Shown: positions 21,426 through 31,372 of the stretch, piece by piece
Layout of the letters: each line of letters begins with the position of its first letter
Numbering within the stretch: the stretch's first letter is position 1
Translations under genes and position numbers: made by a program
Source: Jaminaea rosea
Lineage: Eukaryota > Basidiomycota > Exobasidiomycetes > Microstromatales
NCBI RefSeq assembly: GCF_003144245.1
Contig: NW_020289994.1
Span: 186,001-250,000, forward strand
DNA length: 64,000 nt
Direction: 5' to 3'
Notes under the pieces: model-generated
Databases searched by the model: none
Told to the model about the DNA's origin: nothing
The model's input: only the letters and a program-made list of their open reading frames with translations

Positions 21426-24308
21426 ATGACTGCAACAGCGTCAACCTCCTCGCACGACGTTGCCCCGATACCCATTCAATGGCTTCCCTCTGAGCTCCTG
21501 TACAGCATACTCAGCTACCTCCCCGGTCCACTTGATCTCCATCATGCGTTGCTAGTCTGCCAAGCCTGGCAAGCAGTCGCCACCGACGGGCGGCTGTGGG
21601 AGGACCATTACTGGCGCTTCTACCGGCCGCGAGGCGACGTCAATGACGAGCTACAGCGCTGTATCCTCGATGCGAGGCAGCGGAGAAGAACAGATACGAT
21701 GAAAGCGTTCCTTGAGCGCTGCGCCGCCTCTCCGCCCTCTCGCGAGTTTTTTGAGGAGAGGTCTGCCAAGGCTTGGGAGAAGATCCAGGCTGTCCGCGAG
21801 CTCAGCAACCAGTCGCCTGGTCCTGCGACATCCAACGGCGAATTCAATAGTATGGTCAGTAGCGCTTGCAACGATGTGAGCCAAGCGATGGAGCCACCAG
21901 AACCGAATCCTGGCACTCAGTCGCGCGAGGATGCAGCATCTGTCCCGCTCTTCCTCCAAGCTCTGCTTGGCGATCACGACGCCCAGCCTCCAGACTTCTA
22001 CACCCTCTTTCGGGATCGGATGAACAGCGATCAACGCATTCTCGCCGAGCTCCGCAACCACATCGACCTCACTTGTGGCACACTAGACAACCTTCTGCGC
22101 CTTGCCTCACAGCACGGCGACGGCGCAAGAGAGTTCCTCGCATCCCTTGCTGCAGAGCAGCGCATCAGCTGCTCCAATCTCGAACGCATCGCCCGCTTCT
22201 CCGACGTCAAGGAAGAGGAGGCATGGCCTAAAGCTCTTGATGTACACACCATCGCGAGCAAAGGCGACTCGCATCCTCATCGCGATCACTGTCTAACACT
22301 AGGCCTTGCAGCCTTCCAGCTGTCCGGTCATCATGCGCGTCGCGACGCGATCCACTCAATGCTCTCCCTGAAGGACCGGTACGAGGGTGTGGGCGCTTTG
22401 AGAAGTCGAGGCTCGCTGAAGGAGCGAGTCCTCGACTCCTGCACCGGCATAGAGGAAGCATTGAAGAGCGTCTCACTCTTTCGCGGTGGGCTTGGTGCGG
22501 AGTTGAGCGAGTACCTCGATCTCCTCGCCCTCTTCGTCTGGGCCGATCTACAAGCGCAAGATCGACGAGCTGCCAGCGTTTCTGCAATTGATGCCAGTGA
22601 CGAGCACGGTCTACCACGCGGCTCATCCCGCCTCTCCATGCACCGCATTGTCGCATCCTTGCGCGCCCTCAACTTCGGCATCGCGGGCGCATCCGACTTT
22701 TACGATGTGGAGAACAGCTTTCTGAGCATCGCCCTCTTCTGCCCAGGACAGCGGCGGACGCTACCGCTCACGCTCTGTGCCATTGTCTGCGCCGTTGCCC
22801 GTCGGCTGGGCGTGGCGGCCACGCTCGTCAACACCCCCTTCCGTATCCTCATCGTTGCGGTGGAGGAGGCTGCGCAGCCTGCCGATTCTATCAGCACGAA
22901 GGAGGAGTGGGAGCGCTTCTTTGTCAGTCCCGACAACCCAGAGGAGAAATTTGTTGCCGAGTCAGGTCAGGTCACCAACTTCCTTCGCGCGCACGGCATC
23001 CCTGCTACACAGCTGAGCTCGACTAGCCCGCTCTTCGAGCCTGCCTCGCCGCTCGCAATCCTGCAGCGCGTGGCGAGCAATATCATCGCGGCACTGCAGA
23101 ATGAAGGCGATCCCCGACTCCCTCACTCGGATCGACAGCACGGCAATCAGGCAGGCCCAGCCTACCCGCAAGAGGACGACGTCATCAATCTTGCTTCTTC
23201 AGCCGATCCGCTCGCCTCTCTGCGCCTCTACGTCTCCGGTCGCTCGGCGACTCCACCATATCCCCTCGACTCTGTCACTCTCGCATCGTCGCTCGACTCA
23301 CTCCCGTCCACACACGTGCACAGCGAGCGCTCCACCTCCTTTCCCCTTCGCCTCGACGCAAAATACTGCGCCATGTGGGTTCTTCGCCTCTTTGCCCCTC
23401 ATCAGCTGGGAGGGTCTCTTGCGGCGGCGAACATGCTACTGCTGAACCAGATGGCAGGGAACGCGAACAGTGCGGCATTCCTCGCTGATGTCGGGCTGTT
23501 GCAGGACGGGCTCGCAGGAGAAGAGGCGGCAAGTGAACTGAAAGTTGCGAAAGACGAGTCGGACGGTGTTGCCCAGGAGGAGGAGGGCAGCGAGAGCAGT
23601 GAAGAGGAAGAAGGCGATCTTGGTCGTCGTCATCCTTTGCGTGGCTACGCGGGCCAGATCTTCGACAGTGATCGTGAGCTCTGCGATGGGATGGGCTGTT
23701 TAGGCGGTGATGGTCAGGAGGCGGCGCAGTATGGCATCCACTCCCCTGAAGGACGTGATCGTAGCCACCCATCCAATGACGCCGTCGAGTATGGGGTCGG
23801 GACTGTGTTCACGCACAGGCGTTTTGGATATCGTGCGGTCATTGTTGGTTGGGATAGCTATTGTCGCAAGGGAGAGGCGTGGATCAGACAGATGCGCGTG
23901 GTGAGTCGGCCTGCCACATTGTTCCTCAAGAGCACAATGCTGACCTTCCATCCTGCTGTCTTCCTCCTCTCTTTTGCGCAGGACTCCCTTCCCTCCGGCG
24001 GACGTCACCAACCCTTCTACTCCGTCTTCGTCGAGGACGACAGTGAGCGCAACGTGGCTCAATGCAACATCGAGCCCGCCATCATTCCCGCTGGCGCCAC
24101 GCAAGAGGAAAAGACGGAGAAGCTGCACGACTTTGTGGGATTGTTGAGCCTACCTAGCGTTGGCAAGTGTTTCAGGACGGTTGCAATCGAGGAGACGGGA
24201 GAGAGTGGGAAGACGGTACCAGGCAACGACGAGGGCGATGCAAGCGCAGAGGGTCACATCAGGCTGCGCATGAACGCTTGGCTGCAGACGGCTTGGCCTT
24301 TTGATTGA
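21426..24308 (+). CDS. FBXO21-like protein: F-box, SirB1/transglutaminase-like and YccV-like domains
   Basis: This is a predicted substrate adaptor of an SCF ubiquitin ligase, with the three-part architecture of animal FBXO21. The F-box is at residues about 18-65 (LPSELLYSILSYLP, CQAWQAVATDGRLWEDHY). A SirB1/transglut_core2-like region lies at about 270-520 (YDVENSFLSIALFCPGQRR, LPLTLCAIVCAVARRLG). A YccV/HspQ-like hemimethylated-DNA-binding fold is at the C-terminus (YGVGTVFTHRRFGYRAVIVG onward). An 81-nt GT-AG intron (23901-23981) contains no in-frame stop, so both spliced (933 aa) and retained (960 aa) forms would be open; the intron is supported by the identical boundary in the partial paralog at 63-434. 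An acidic Glu/Ser tract lies near residue 720. The domain roles are known from the family; the target is not known here. Confidence 0.88.
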   Translation: MTATASTSSHDVAPIPIQWLPSELLYSILSYLPGPLDLHHALLVCQAWQAVATDGRLWEDHYWRFYRPRGDVNDELQRCILDARQRRRTDTMKAFLERCAASPPSREFFEERSAKAWEKIQAVRELSNQSPGPATSNGEFNSMVSSACNDVSQAMEPPEPNPGTQSREDAASVPLFLQALLGDHDAQPPDFYTLFRDRMNSDQRILAELRNHIDLTCGTLDNLLRLASQHGDGAREFLASLAAEQRISCSNLERIARFSDVKEEEAWPKALDVHTIASKGDSHPHRDHCLTLGLAAFQLSGHHARRDAIHSMLSLKDRYEGVGALRSRGSLKERVLDSCTGIEEALKSVSLFRGGLGAELSEYLDLLALFVWADLQAQDRRAASVSAIDASDEHGLPRGSSRLSMHRIVASLRALNFGIAGASDFYDVENSFLSIALFCPGQRRTLPLTLCAIVCAVARRLGVAATLVNTPFRILIVAVEEAAQPADSISTKEEWERFFVSPDNPEEKFVAESGQVTNFLRAHGIPATQLSSTSPLFEPASPLAILQRVASNIIAALQNEGDPRLPHSDRQHGNQAGPAYPQEDDVINLASSADPLASLRLYVSGRSATPPYPLDSVTLASSLDSLPSTHVHSERSTSFPLRLDAKYCAMWVLRLFAPHQLGGSLAAANMLLLNQMAGNANSAAFLADVGLLQDGLAGEEAASELKVAKDESDGVAQEEEGSESSEEEEGDLGRRHPLRGYAGQIFDSDRELCDGMGCLGGDGQEAAQYGIHSPEGRDRSHPSNDAVEYGVGTVFTHRRFGYRAVIVGWDSYCRKGEAWIRQMRVVSRPATLFLKSTMLTFHPAVFLLSFAQDSLPSGGRHQPFYSVFVEDDSERNVAQCNIEPAIIPAGATQEEKTEKLHDFVGLLSLPSVGKCFRTVAIEETGESGKTVPGNDEGDASAEGHIRLRMNAWLQTAWPFD

Positions 24309-24725
24309 TTACAGCGAGACAGAGGCAAAGGGAAGTAAGACGAAGGCTTTTATCCAGGATGAGGCTCGGATACATCACACATTATCCTCCGATAAATTAT
24401 ACCCAAATGCACCCTCAAGAGCCAGCGAGGGAGCGTACGGTGAAGTAGATGCAGCGGGACTGCACGAATGTACAATGCTCCTCTGCGAGTCTTGAAGAGG
24501 CTCTCACTTCGTGATCTCCCCGGGAGCCGCGAGCACAATCTGCTCTTTGCGCTGAGCAATGCCGCGATGCGAGGGAGCGAGGGCAAGACGGGTCGAGGGC
24601 CAGGGCAACATGTCGGACCGATGCTCAGGTCGGATGCCGCTTGCTCGCAAACATCGGAGGTATACGCGTCATCAAGTCTCTTTTGGCTCAACGCTTCCTA
24701 CACAACTCATCAGCACAACCGCCAC
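24309..24725. other. Intergenic upstream of cluster B
   Basis: 417 bases between the FBXO21-like gene and B1. No supported gene; a plus-strand frame that enters B1 from 24468 lacks family features upstream of the signal peptide. Confidence 0.55.
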
Positions 24726-25163
24726 ATGAGGCTTGCTATCGCCTACGTCCTTGTCGCTGCGCTCATGGTGCAAGCGGACCACTACACCTGCAACTGGCAG
24801 GATCAAGGCGTCCTTTCGCCGGCCACCTATGGCTATGAGCTCTACTGCCGCGCTTCGGCCAAGTTCTTGAACACCACGAATGCCGAGTACTACTGCCCCG
24901 CGGGGCCAGGATACATACTCAAGGTCGCCGATTACGGCTTTCTCGCTCCAGAGACCTTGGAGATCAGGTCGCCCTGTGCCAAGAATGGCTTTGCCAATGA
25001 TTGCTCGTGGCTTTACTGGGGCGTTTGTGACGCTCCTTCAGACCAAAAGAGCGCGGACCCCTTTCACTGCAAGTATCTCGGCCGACACGATGATTGTTCC
25101 TGGCCTACGAAGTTTGCTGCGGGCACGGAGCCCGCTACTCTGGACATTTGGAGGAAGAAGTAG
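24726..25163 (+). CDS. Small secreted 8-Cys family protein, member B1
   Basis: 145 aa, intronless, a compact member. The signal peptide MRLAIAYVLVAALMVQA precedes DHYTCNWQDQGVLSP. The WQDQG.LSP..YGY opening is the B/C-type signature. Eight cysteines are in order, with VADYGFLAPETLEIRSPC in the middle and DDCSWP near the end, then LDIWRKK. A sequon (NTT) sits nine residues before C3. Directly downstream is a partial copy of the last 30 or so codons of another member. Confidence 0.87.
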   Translation: MRLAIAYVLVAALMVQADHYTCNWQDQGVLSPATYGYELYCRASAKFLNTTNAEYYCPAGPGYILKVADYGFLAPETLEIRSPCAKNGFANDCSWLYWGVCDAPSDQKSADPFHCKYLGRHDDCSWPTKFAAGTEPATLDIWRKK

Positions 25164-25173
25164 TGGCGGGCGG

Positions 25174-25269
25174 GATTGTCGCTATCTTGGTCGTCGGAAC
25201 GACTGTGAATGGCCGGACAAGTTGACTGAGGCGCCTGACACGGTTGATATCTGGACGAAGAGGAAGTGA
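25174..25269 (+). pseudogene. Orphan 3' fragment of an 8-Cys family gene
   Basis: Just after the B1 stop, a frame reads DCRYLGRRNDCEWP and on through VDIWTKRK to a TGA at 25267-25269. This is the C7-to-end part of a family member with no signal peptide or upstream half. It begins at the residue where A8 has its last exon, so it may be the remaining terminal exon of an intron-bearing copy, an unequal-crossover scar, or an alternative last exon for B1. No clear acceptor AG lies at its start, which argues against the last option. It is not identical to B1's own 3' end. Confidence 0.75.
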
Positions 25270-25597
25270 CCGCTAGGCTGCGGAAGGGGTCATAGCAGCC
25301 TCGACGCGATTGTAATCAGTGCCGCTTACGGCAGCCGCACCAAGCGTGCGCACGCGTGTGCAGTAGATCCTGCGACTCAATGCGACGCACAAACCCACAG
25401 CTTTCGATCTTTCAGAGATATCGGTCTGATGTTCAGTGACGGCGCCATCGGGCGGCATGTTATGAGTCTGACCCTTTGCGCGCAGCCGTCGGCTATACAT
25501 CAGTCGAACTCTCTGATCACGCACGTTGGCTCGCCGTCTCCCTTTGACATCGACTTCTTTCTTCGCTCCTCTCGCATCGCATCTATCCAGCTACAGT
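25270..25597. other. Intergenic upstream of B2
   Basis: 328 bases, no gene. A TATA-like CTATACAT lies near 25492, about 100 bases before the B2 ATG. Confidence 0.45.
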
Positions 25598-26068
25598 ATG
25601 CTCGGCGTCACGTCGCTCAATCTGCTTCTCGGGCTCTTGCTCATCACTTTGGGCCTCGTCCTCACGGCCGCCGACCATTTCACCTGCACCTGGCAAGATC
25701 AAGGTACCCTTTCGCCCTCCAAGTACGGATACACTTTGTACTGCGATGCCCCCGTCACCCGCATCAACGACACTCACGCCAAGTACATCTGCACGAGCAG
25801 CATCTTCTTCGGCCTAGGCCATACCAGCATTCGGGTCGCCGACTGGGGATTTCTGGGCCCGAACGTGCTTGAATTCGCCAATCCGTGTGGACGAAAGGGG
25901 TACGCCGATTGCGAATGGCGCTATTGGGGATTGTGCAACGGCACAGCAGATGCCAAGGCGGACATGAGTAATGTGTTGTGCCGCTATATGGGTCATCATG
26001 ATGACTGCTCGTGGCCAGTCAATCCGGCTCATGCACCAGACAGGGTTCAGATCTGGAACCAAGTTTGA
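25598..26068 (+). CDS. Small secreted 8-Cys family protein, member B2
   Basis: 156 aa, intronless. The signal peptide contains a Leu-rich core (LLLGLLLITLGLVL) ending TAA; the mature part begins DHFTCTWQDQGTLSP. Eight cysteines are in order (LYC, YIC, ANPC, ADC, WGLC, VLCRY, DDCSWP). The segment APVTRINDTHAKY, with an N-x-T sequon, is shared with B3, its tandem sister. The central block is VADWGFLGPNVLEF. It ends VQIWNQV. Confidence 0.87.
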   Translation: MLGVTSLNLLLGLLLITLGLVLTAADHFTCTWQDQGTLSPSKYGYTLYCDAPVTRINDTHAKYICTSSIFFGLGHTSIRVADWGFLGPNVLEFANPCGRKGYADCEWRYWGLCNGTADAKADMSNVLCRYMGHHDDCSWPVNPAHAPDRVQIWNQV

Positions 26069-26466
26069 CGCGGGAGAACACCACTTGTGCTGTTGCGAGC
26101 GTCCCAGTCGTCCGGCTACGCCTGTACACGCTCCATGATCTGCCGCGACTTGCGCATTCTTCTGCTGTGCGAACACGAACACCACTGTAGAATGAAGAGG
26201 TACGAGTTGACGAGGGAGACGAAGCTGTCTTGATACCGAAGGCAGGCGTACACCGCCAGACGGCCACTTTCGCAGCCGCGCTCCCACGCCCTCGTCTTCC
26301 ATCCGACTCGGGCAAACTCATTATCCATTACTGTGCTGCCCTCGCGCCTCAGATAGGCAATCAAATGACCCTGAGAGTGAGCATTGCTGTTCGCACAGCC
26401 GCTGTGTCGTAAGCCTCGAGTCCGGTCACCGAGTTCAAACACCCATCCATCGCTGCATCACGCACA
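26069..26466. other. Intergenic between B2 and B3
   Basis: 398 bases; no supported gene or family remnant. Confidence 0.5.
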
Positions 26467-26928
26467 ATGCTCGCCCTCGCTCCCCCCTTCATGCTTGTCA
26501 AGCTGCTGGTTCTTCTCCATGCCAGCCTCGCCCTCGCAACTCACCGAGTCTGCACCTGGCAGGACCAAGGCCCCCTTTCGCCTTCGACCTACGGGTACAG
26601 GCTCCGCGCTACCGCTCCAGTCACGCGCATCAATGACACTCACGCCAAGTACGTCTGGCACCACAAAGTCTTCTTCTTCATCACCGTGAAGAAGACGGTC
26701 GCCGACTACGGATTTACGGCACCACAGGTGCTCGAGTTCGCAAAGCCATGTCACCATGGGTACGACATATGCAAATATCGACGCCACTATGGCGTCTGCA
26801 ACGGCACCACGGGGCCCGACATGAAAGACGTTGCGTGCAAGTACATGTATCATCGAGATGACTGTGAATGGCCGGTCAAGACCATCAAAGCACCGGAGTC
26901 AGTTGAGATCTGGCGCAAGCGGTATTGA
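26467..26928 (+). CDS. Small secreted 8-Cys family protein, member B3 (six-Cys variant)
   Basis: 153 aa, intronless. The signal peptide ends near LALA; the mature part begins THRVCTWQDQGPLSP. C2 and C3 are both missing: where B2 has YGYTLYC and KYIC, B3 has YGYRLRA and KYVW. The remaining six cysteines are intact. Because only this pair is lost, C2 and C3 are likely bonded to each other in other members. Sequon INDTH retained. A Phe/Lys-rich loop (KVFFFITVKK) follows the lost C3. It ends VEIWRKRY. Confidence 0.86.
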   Translation: MLALAPPFMLVKLLVLLHASLALATHRVCTWQDQGPLSPSTYGYRLRATAPVTRINDTHAKYVWHHKVFFFITVKKTVADYGFTAPQVLEFAKPCHHGYDICKYRRHYGVCNGTTGPDMKDVACKYMYHRDDCEWPVKTIKAPESVEIWRKRY

Positions 26929-27442
26929 TTGGGGCGGGCATTCGCTGTGTGACAGTCGTCCGGTTACGCGCCATCCGACGGCGCAGGCAGGCAGGCTCAC
27001 TTCTGGCATATCCTGTTGTTTCGTATCGTGCACTTCTTGCCATCAACACCATTACTGCATCCTCTTTCTTAAGTCGGTACCTACGCCTGTGCGACCGCCC
27101 CACCTCTCATCTACCCCGCTCACTCAGATGCGGCGCAGCCTGAGCTGACGCGTCTAGCCGAGGTGCAGCCATTCAATCACATCGCGAGTCACCACCTCGA
27201 GTGATTATGACTGCCCAGAGCGACCATGACCTCGATACGCAATCTTCGAATCGGCGTTGCACTCGCCGAAGTCCGAGCAGCGTGTCGAGAGACCATCGCA
27301 ACCGGGCATACTGGCAGTCGCAATGGCAAACGACTGCACGTTAGTGCCCTATGCCCCCCTCTGCGTTCACTAATCGAGTTGTGCTAGCCACTTCGAGTGA
27401 ACATTCGCTACCCATACAGCCTCACTCGCTCACGCCTCGACA
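26929..27442. other. Intergenic between B3 and B4
   Basis: 514 bases; only short chance frames. Confidence 0.5.
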
Positions 27443-27910
27443 ATGATGCTCAGCCTCAGACCGACGCACCTATGCCTGGCACTCCTTCTCGTTGGGCCTG
27501 CCTTCATCGCAGGCACGCACTTCGTCTGCACCTGGCAAGACCAAGGGACCGACTCTCCCGAGAGCTACGGGTACAAGAGATTTTGCCTCGCTCCAGTCAG
27601 TCAGATCAACGATACGCACGCCGAGTACCACTGCGACAGCACGCTTGGGTCGCCTAGACTCGGCAAGCAGGTCGCTCATTACGGCTTCATGGCCGCGAAC
27701 CTGCTCGAGATTGAGAATCCGTGCGGGACGTATGGGTACGCTGGGCACTGTCACGACTTCTATTGGGGAGCTTGCAATAACACGGCAGATGCCAAACAGG
27801 ACCCAAAATCGTTTTCTTGCAAGTTTTTCGGTCGTCATGATGACTGTGAGTGGCCTGACAGGCTACCTCACGCCCCCGCATTCGTCGACATCTGGCATAA
27901 GCATCGTTGA
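27443..27910 (+). CDS. Small secreted 8-Cys family protein, member B4
   Basis: 155 aa, intronless; the second ATG (27446) is an equally good start. The signal peptide core is LCLALLLVGPAFIAG. The mature part is THFVCTWQDQGTDSP. Eight cysteines are in order (RFC, YHC, ENPC, GHC, WGAC, FSCKF, DDCEWP), with sequon INDTH before C3. The central block is VAHYGFMAANLLEIENPC, with His replacing the usual Asp of VADYG. It ends VDIWHKHR. It converges on ERG5, 240 bases away. Confidence 0.87.
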   Translation: MMLSLRPTHLCLALLLVGPAFIAGTHFVCTWQDQGTDSPESYGYKRFCLAPVSQINDTHAEYHCDSTLGSPRLGKQVAHYGFMAANLLEIENPCGTYGYAGHCHDFYWGACNNTADAKQDPKSFSCKFFGRHDDCEWPDRLPHAPAFVDIWHKHR

Positions 27911-28150
27911 TGCAGTGCAAGCTGATCCACCAGCAACGCACGGCGTACTGTACTTGAATGCCAAAACCAATGCTACTGGTTGCAAGCGTGATGCAAATTG
28001 ACGTGTCCAACGGAAAGAGAGAACGAGTGTCGCCCCGAGCGAGTCGGCGAGCGTGCACAAAGATATATGGTCAAGTCTATGCTAAGACTCCGACGGGCGA
28101 GCAGTCATGCCATGCCCCTCCCTCCACCAGCCCAAACTCGCTGCCACTCG

Positions 28151-30015
28151 CTACGCTGCAGCGGCCACCTCAGGGCTTGTCCCTGGCACAGGCGCAGCTC
28201 TCGGCCTGAACTTCATGAGCGCCCCATCCTTGGGGAAGATGGTCGCGATCACCTCCACCTCCTCGCTCAACGGCGTCACCTGATGCTCCCAGTCCATCGT
28301 TACCGCCGCAGAGCCCAGCACAGCGGTCAAGTGAATGAGCGCGTATTGCTGCCCGATGCAGTTGTGCGGGCCAGATCCAAAGACGAGCCAGTTCTTTGGG
28401 TTGCGCTCCGCTGGCGAGTCGGGACCTGCGAGCCATCGCTCCGGGATGAAGTCGTCTGGGTTCGGGTATACCTCGGGGTCGTGCAGTGAGTTCCAGAAGG
28501 AGGGGATGACCATGCTGCCCTTGGGCGCATTGTAGTTCTTGTCGATGGGGAACTCCTTGTGCGCCACGTAGGGAACCATGATGACTGGCGGCTTAAGGCG
28601 TAGCGACTCCTTGACCACTACACGCGTGTATTCCATCTCCTCGACCTGCTCCAGCGTCAAGGGCGCGTTGACGTCGTCGCCGCGAATGCGGTACTGCTCC
28701 TCGCGGACCTTGCGCAGGATGTCGGGACGGTCCGCCATGTGCTGGAAGAGGTAGGTGACGCCCGAAGACATGGCGTCCTGTGAGGCAAAGAGGAAAGAGA
28801 GGAGAACCATGCCGATCTCACGATCTGAAAAGTCGCGGACCAGGAGGCGACGCTGCTCTGGCTCGAGGTCGGCGTTGTCTTTCGCAGCACGAGCGTCGAT
28901 CATGGCCTTGATCCAGGCGTCGGTCAGGCAAGTCACGTCGCCGCCAGCAGCCATGCGCTTCTTTGACTCGCGAGCGGTGAGCTCAAACCACTTCATGGCC
29001 ATCTTGCGCGCCTTGATGGCGTTGTAGACCTTGGTGCCGGGGAAGGCAAAGGGGAAGTTGACGAGCTCGAGGGCGACGGTGATGAGCCAATAGTTGTCTG
29101 AGACCTGCTTGGCGCCCTCCTCGGGGATGTAGTCACCGCAAAAGACGCGGAGCGAGGTGTCCATGTTCAGATCCCTGAACTTCATCATGTAGCGCTGCGG
29201 GGTAGGGCAAGGGTCATTCATCCATGACGAAAAGTGCTGCTTGTAGATGCTCTCCTGAATGCCGAGGTAGATGCCGAGGGCCTTGCGAGTGAAGAGGGTA
29301 TTGAGGCCCTTTCGGTAGTCTACGTGCGCCTTGCCGTTGAGGAATACCCTGCGAATGGGCGAGTGGGCGTGGTGAGAGAGTCAGCAAGGCAGTTCGCGAA
29401 CTTCCGGCCAGCACATCGCTCCATGCGCACCAGTTGTCGGGCGACAGCACCTTCTTGGCCGACGCTACGAGGCAGGGCTCGGCGTAGGTGGGTGAGTTGA
29501 GGATCTTGCGCGTGTGCTCCGTCGATGACGCCACGACAATGAAGCTGGGCGAGCGCATCAGCAGCGGAAGCAGGTCAGCATGGAAAGATCAATCTCCTTT
29601 CGTGTAACGCGCCGACGCACATGTTGAATACGCTCGCCACACTGAGAGGTCCGGAGTTCCATCCAGCCTGGTACTTCTCCAGCGAAGGGTGAAGCGAGTC
29701 TGTGAACTTTCCAATAATAGGAATGGTCCACTTCGCTCCGGGCAGGCCACGCTTCTTTTGGCGGTACTGGATCTGCTCGAGAACGAGGATAGTGGCTGCA
29801 ATTGCCAAGAGGGTGAAGAGCGTCGAGGTTGCGGAAGCGCCCTTGAGGGAGGGTAGGGACAGGTAGTCCAGGTAAGGTGAGAGCTTGGCGAGAGTGGATG
29901 AGCCCAGCAGTGATGACGAGGATGTTGATGAAGATGCATTGGCATTGAAGAAGGTGGAAGCTCCAGTGGGCGCTGAGGCCGCGTTGGCTTTAAAGGACTT
30001 GAGTACGGATGCCAT
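28151..30015 (-). CDS. ERG5: Sterol C-22 desaturase, cytochrome P450 CYP61 (Erg5)
   Basis: Erg5 catalyses the C-22 desaturation step of ergosterol synthesis in the ER. Exons on the minus strand are 30015-29621, 29544-29431 and 29348-28151, with introns of 76 and 82 nt; the product is 568 aa. An N-terminal Ser-rich region and membrane anchor (TLFTLLAIAATILVLEQI) precede WTIPIIGKFTDSLHPSLEKY. The CYP61-typical segments are FIVVASSTEHTRKILNSPTY, the I-helix region (LLSFLFASQDAMSSG), ESLRLKPPV (ExxR) and the heme loop FGSGPHNCIGQQ with Cys500. Splicing restores DNWVFLNGKAH and DYRKGLNTLF across the exon joins, as in yeast Erg5. The ATG at 30015 is preferred to one 30 codons upstream because of context and N-terminal composition. 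Confidence 0.94.
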
Positions 30016-31372
30016 GGCTGGCGCGGCAGAGGTGGATGAGAAGAATTGAGGATGGATGGATGAAGGGATCAACGACGTGCGGCGGTGTCGACTACCAGCC
30101 GTCACTCGACTTGGAGGTAGAGGAAAGGACGAAAAAAGGCGCGACGCAGCTTAGAGGCGACTGAGGCGCGTCTAATCCTGACTGGGTGGGAGATGCGAAG
30201 GTCCTTCGTCCGAAGCTTCCGAGCGCGGAGTTGCAGATGCGCAAACGACAAGTCGCGCAAAGGGTGACAAAGGGGAGGGAAGAGGGACAAGTTGTTGGTG
30301 GTGGTGGCGACGAGAGGGATGGATAACGACCGTGAGTCTCTGATGACCTCAGGTAGATGTCAGCTTGGGTGGACGCAAAAAGGAAGTCACCTCAGTCGGA
30401 CGCAGCTTCCCTCTCTCTCTCTCAAACGCGGACCGCGGATGCAGCGCAGGCCAAGCACGGAAGCGCACTCTCCTCTCCGATTTTCCCGCATCATCAAAGC
30501 CAAAGAGCCGCGAAGCCAGACTGAGAGAAGAGGGCAAGGCACGACGACGCGGCAGCAGCGGCCATCAGATTCCGCTGAAGAAGGAGCCAGCCACAGTGTC
30601 ATAGCGCCCGGCTCTAGTTTCGAGACGATCGACCGGGGCTTCACGTTGCCGATTCAACGATTGAGTGGACACGACACCAAAGGAGAGCGAACCAAACCAA
30701 GACGTGCGGACGCAAGGGCAGCCAAATGAAGCGCGTCGTCACTCAGCTAATATGCTGAGTGAGCTGACATTGACGACGACATCTCAATGGTACTGGCAAA
30801 ACGACGCATGGGAGCTGCTTCCATTTTACGTCCGTGCCACCACGGGGCTCGAGCATAAGTAAGCCATCACTGAGCTTGCCGTGAGATCCTCAGGCACCCT
30901 GGGAGAACGCGGGATTAACGGCCCGATGACGGCCGACACGAGCGCGAGCAGAGAAGGAGCGCCACCTCGACCCGACTTCCCTTCCTTGGCTCGCCTTGGC
31001 GTCGTTACGGCCTAGGTCACGAGGTCCGAGCGTTGCGATGGCGCTAGTCGCGCCAGCAAAGAAGAGAATAGAAGCAAAATCTGATTCAATTGTGTACGAC
31101 GGTTGAATTAATGACATATACGAGGCTTTACTGTTACATAGACTTTGTTGTTGAGTTGGTTGAGAAGTGAAGGAGAACTGCGAAAGGCAGAGTGAAGGCG
31201 ATGAAGGCTATCGAGCAAACCGAGCGCATAGATGATAAGGCAAGAGACAAGCAACACAGAGTAAGAGGCGTCGCACGGGTTCGCCATCGCGACTCATTGA
31301 CTCGCCCAGTTGCTCACCAGCTTGAACCGCCCTGCGCAGATAACAGGTAATGTTGAGGCTGAGCGCGGCTCT
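30016..31372. other. Intergenic: ERG5 promoter and 3' flank of the kinase gene
   Basis: 1.36 kb. A plus-strand frame at 30292-30729 is basic and featureless and is not called. I found no tRNA-like boxes. Confidence 0.55.

Noticed and set aside
30292-30729. Plus-strand 145-codon frame upstream of ERG5
   Set aside because: Biased composition and no domain; lies in the promoter.
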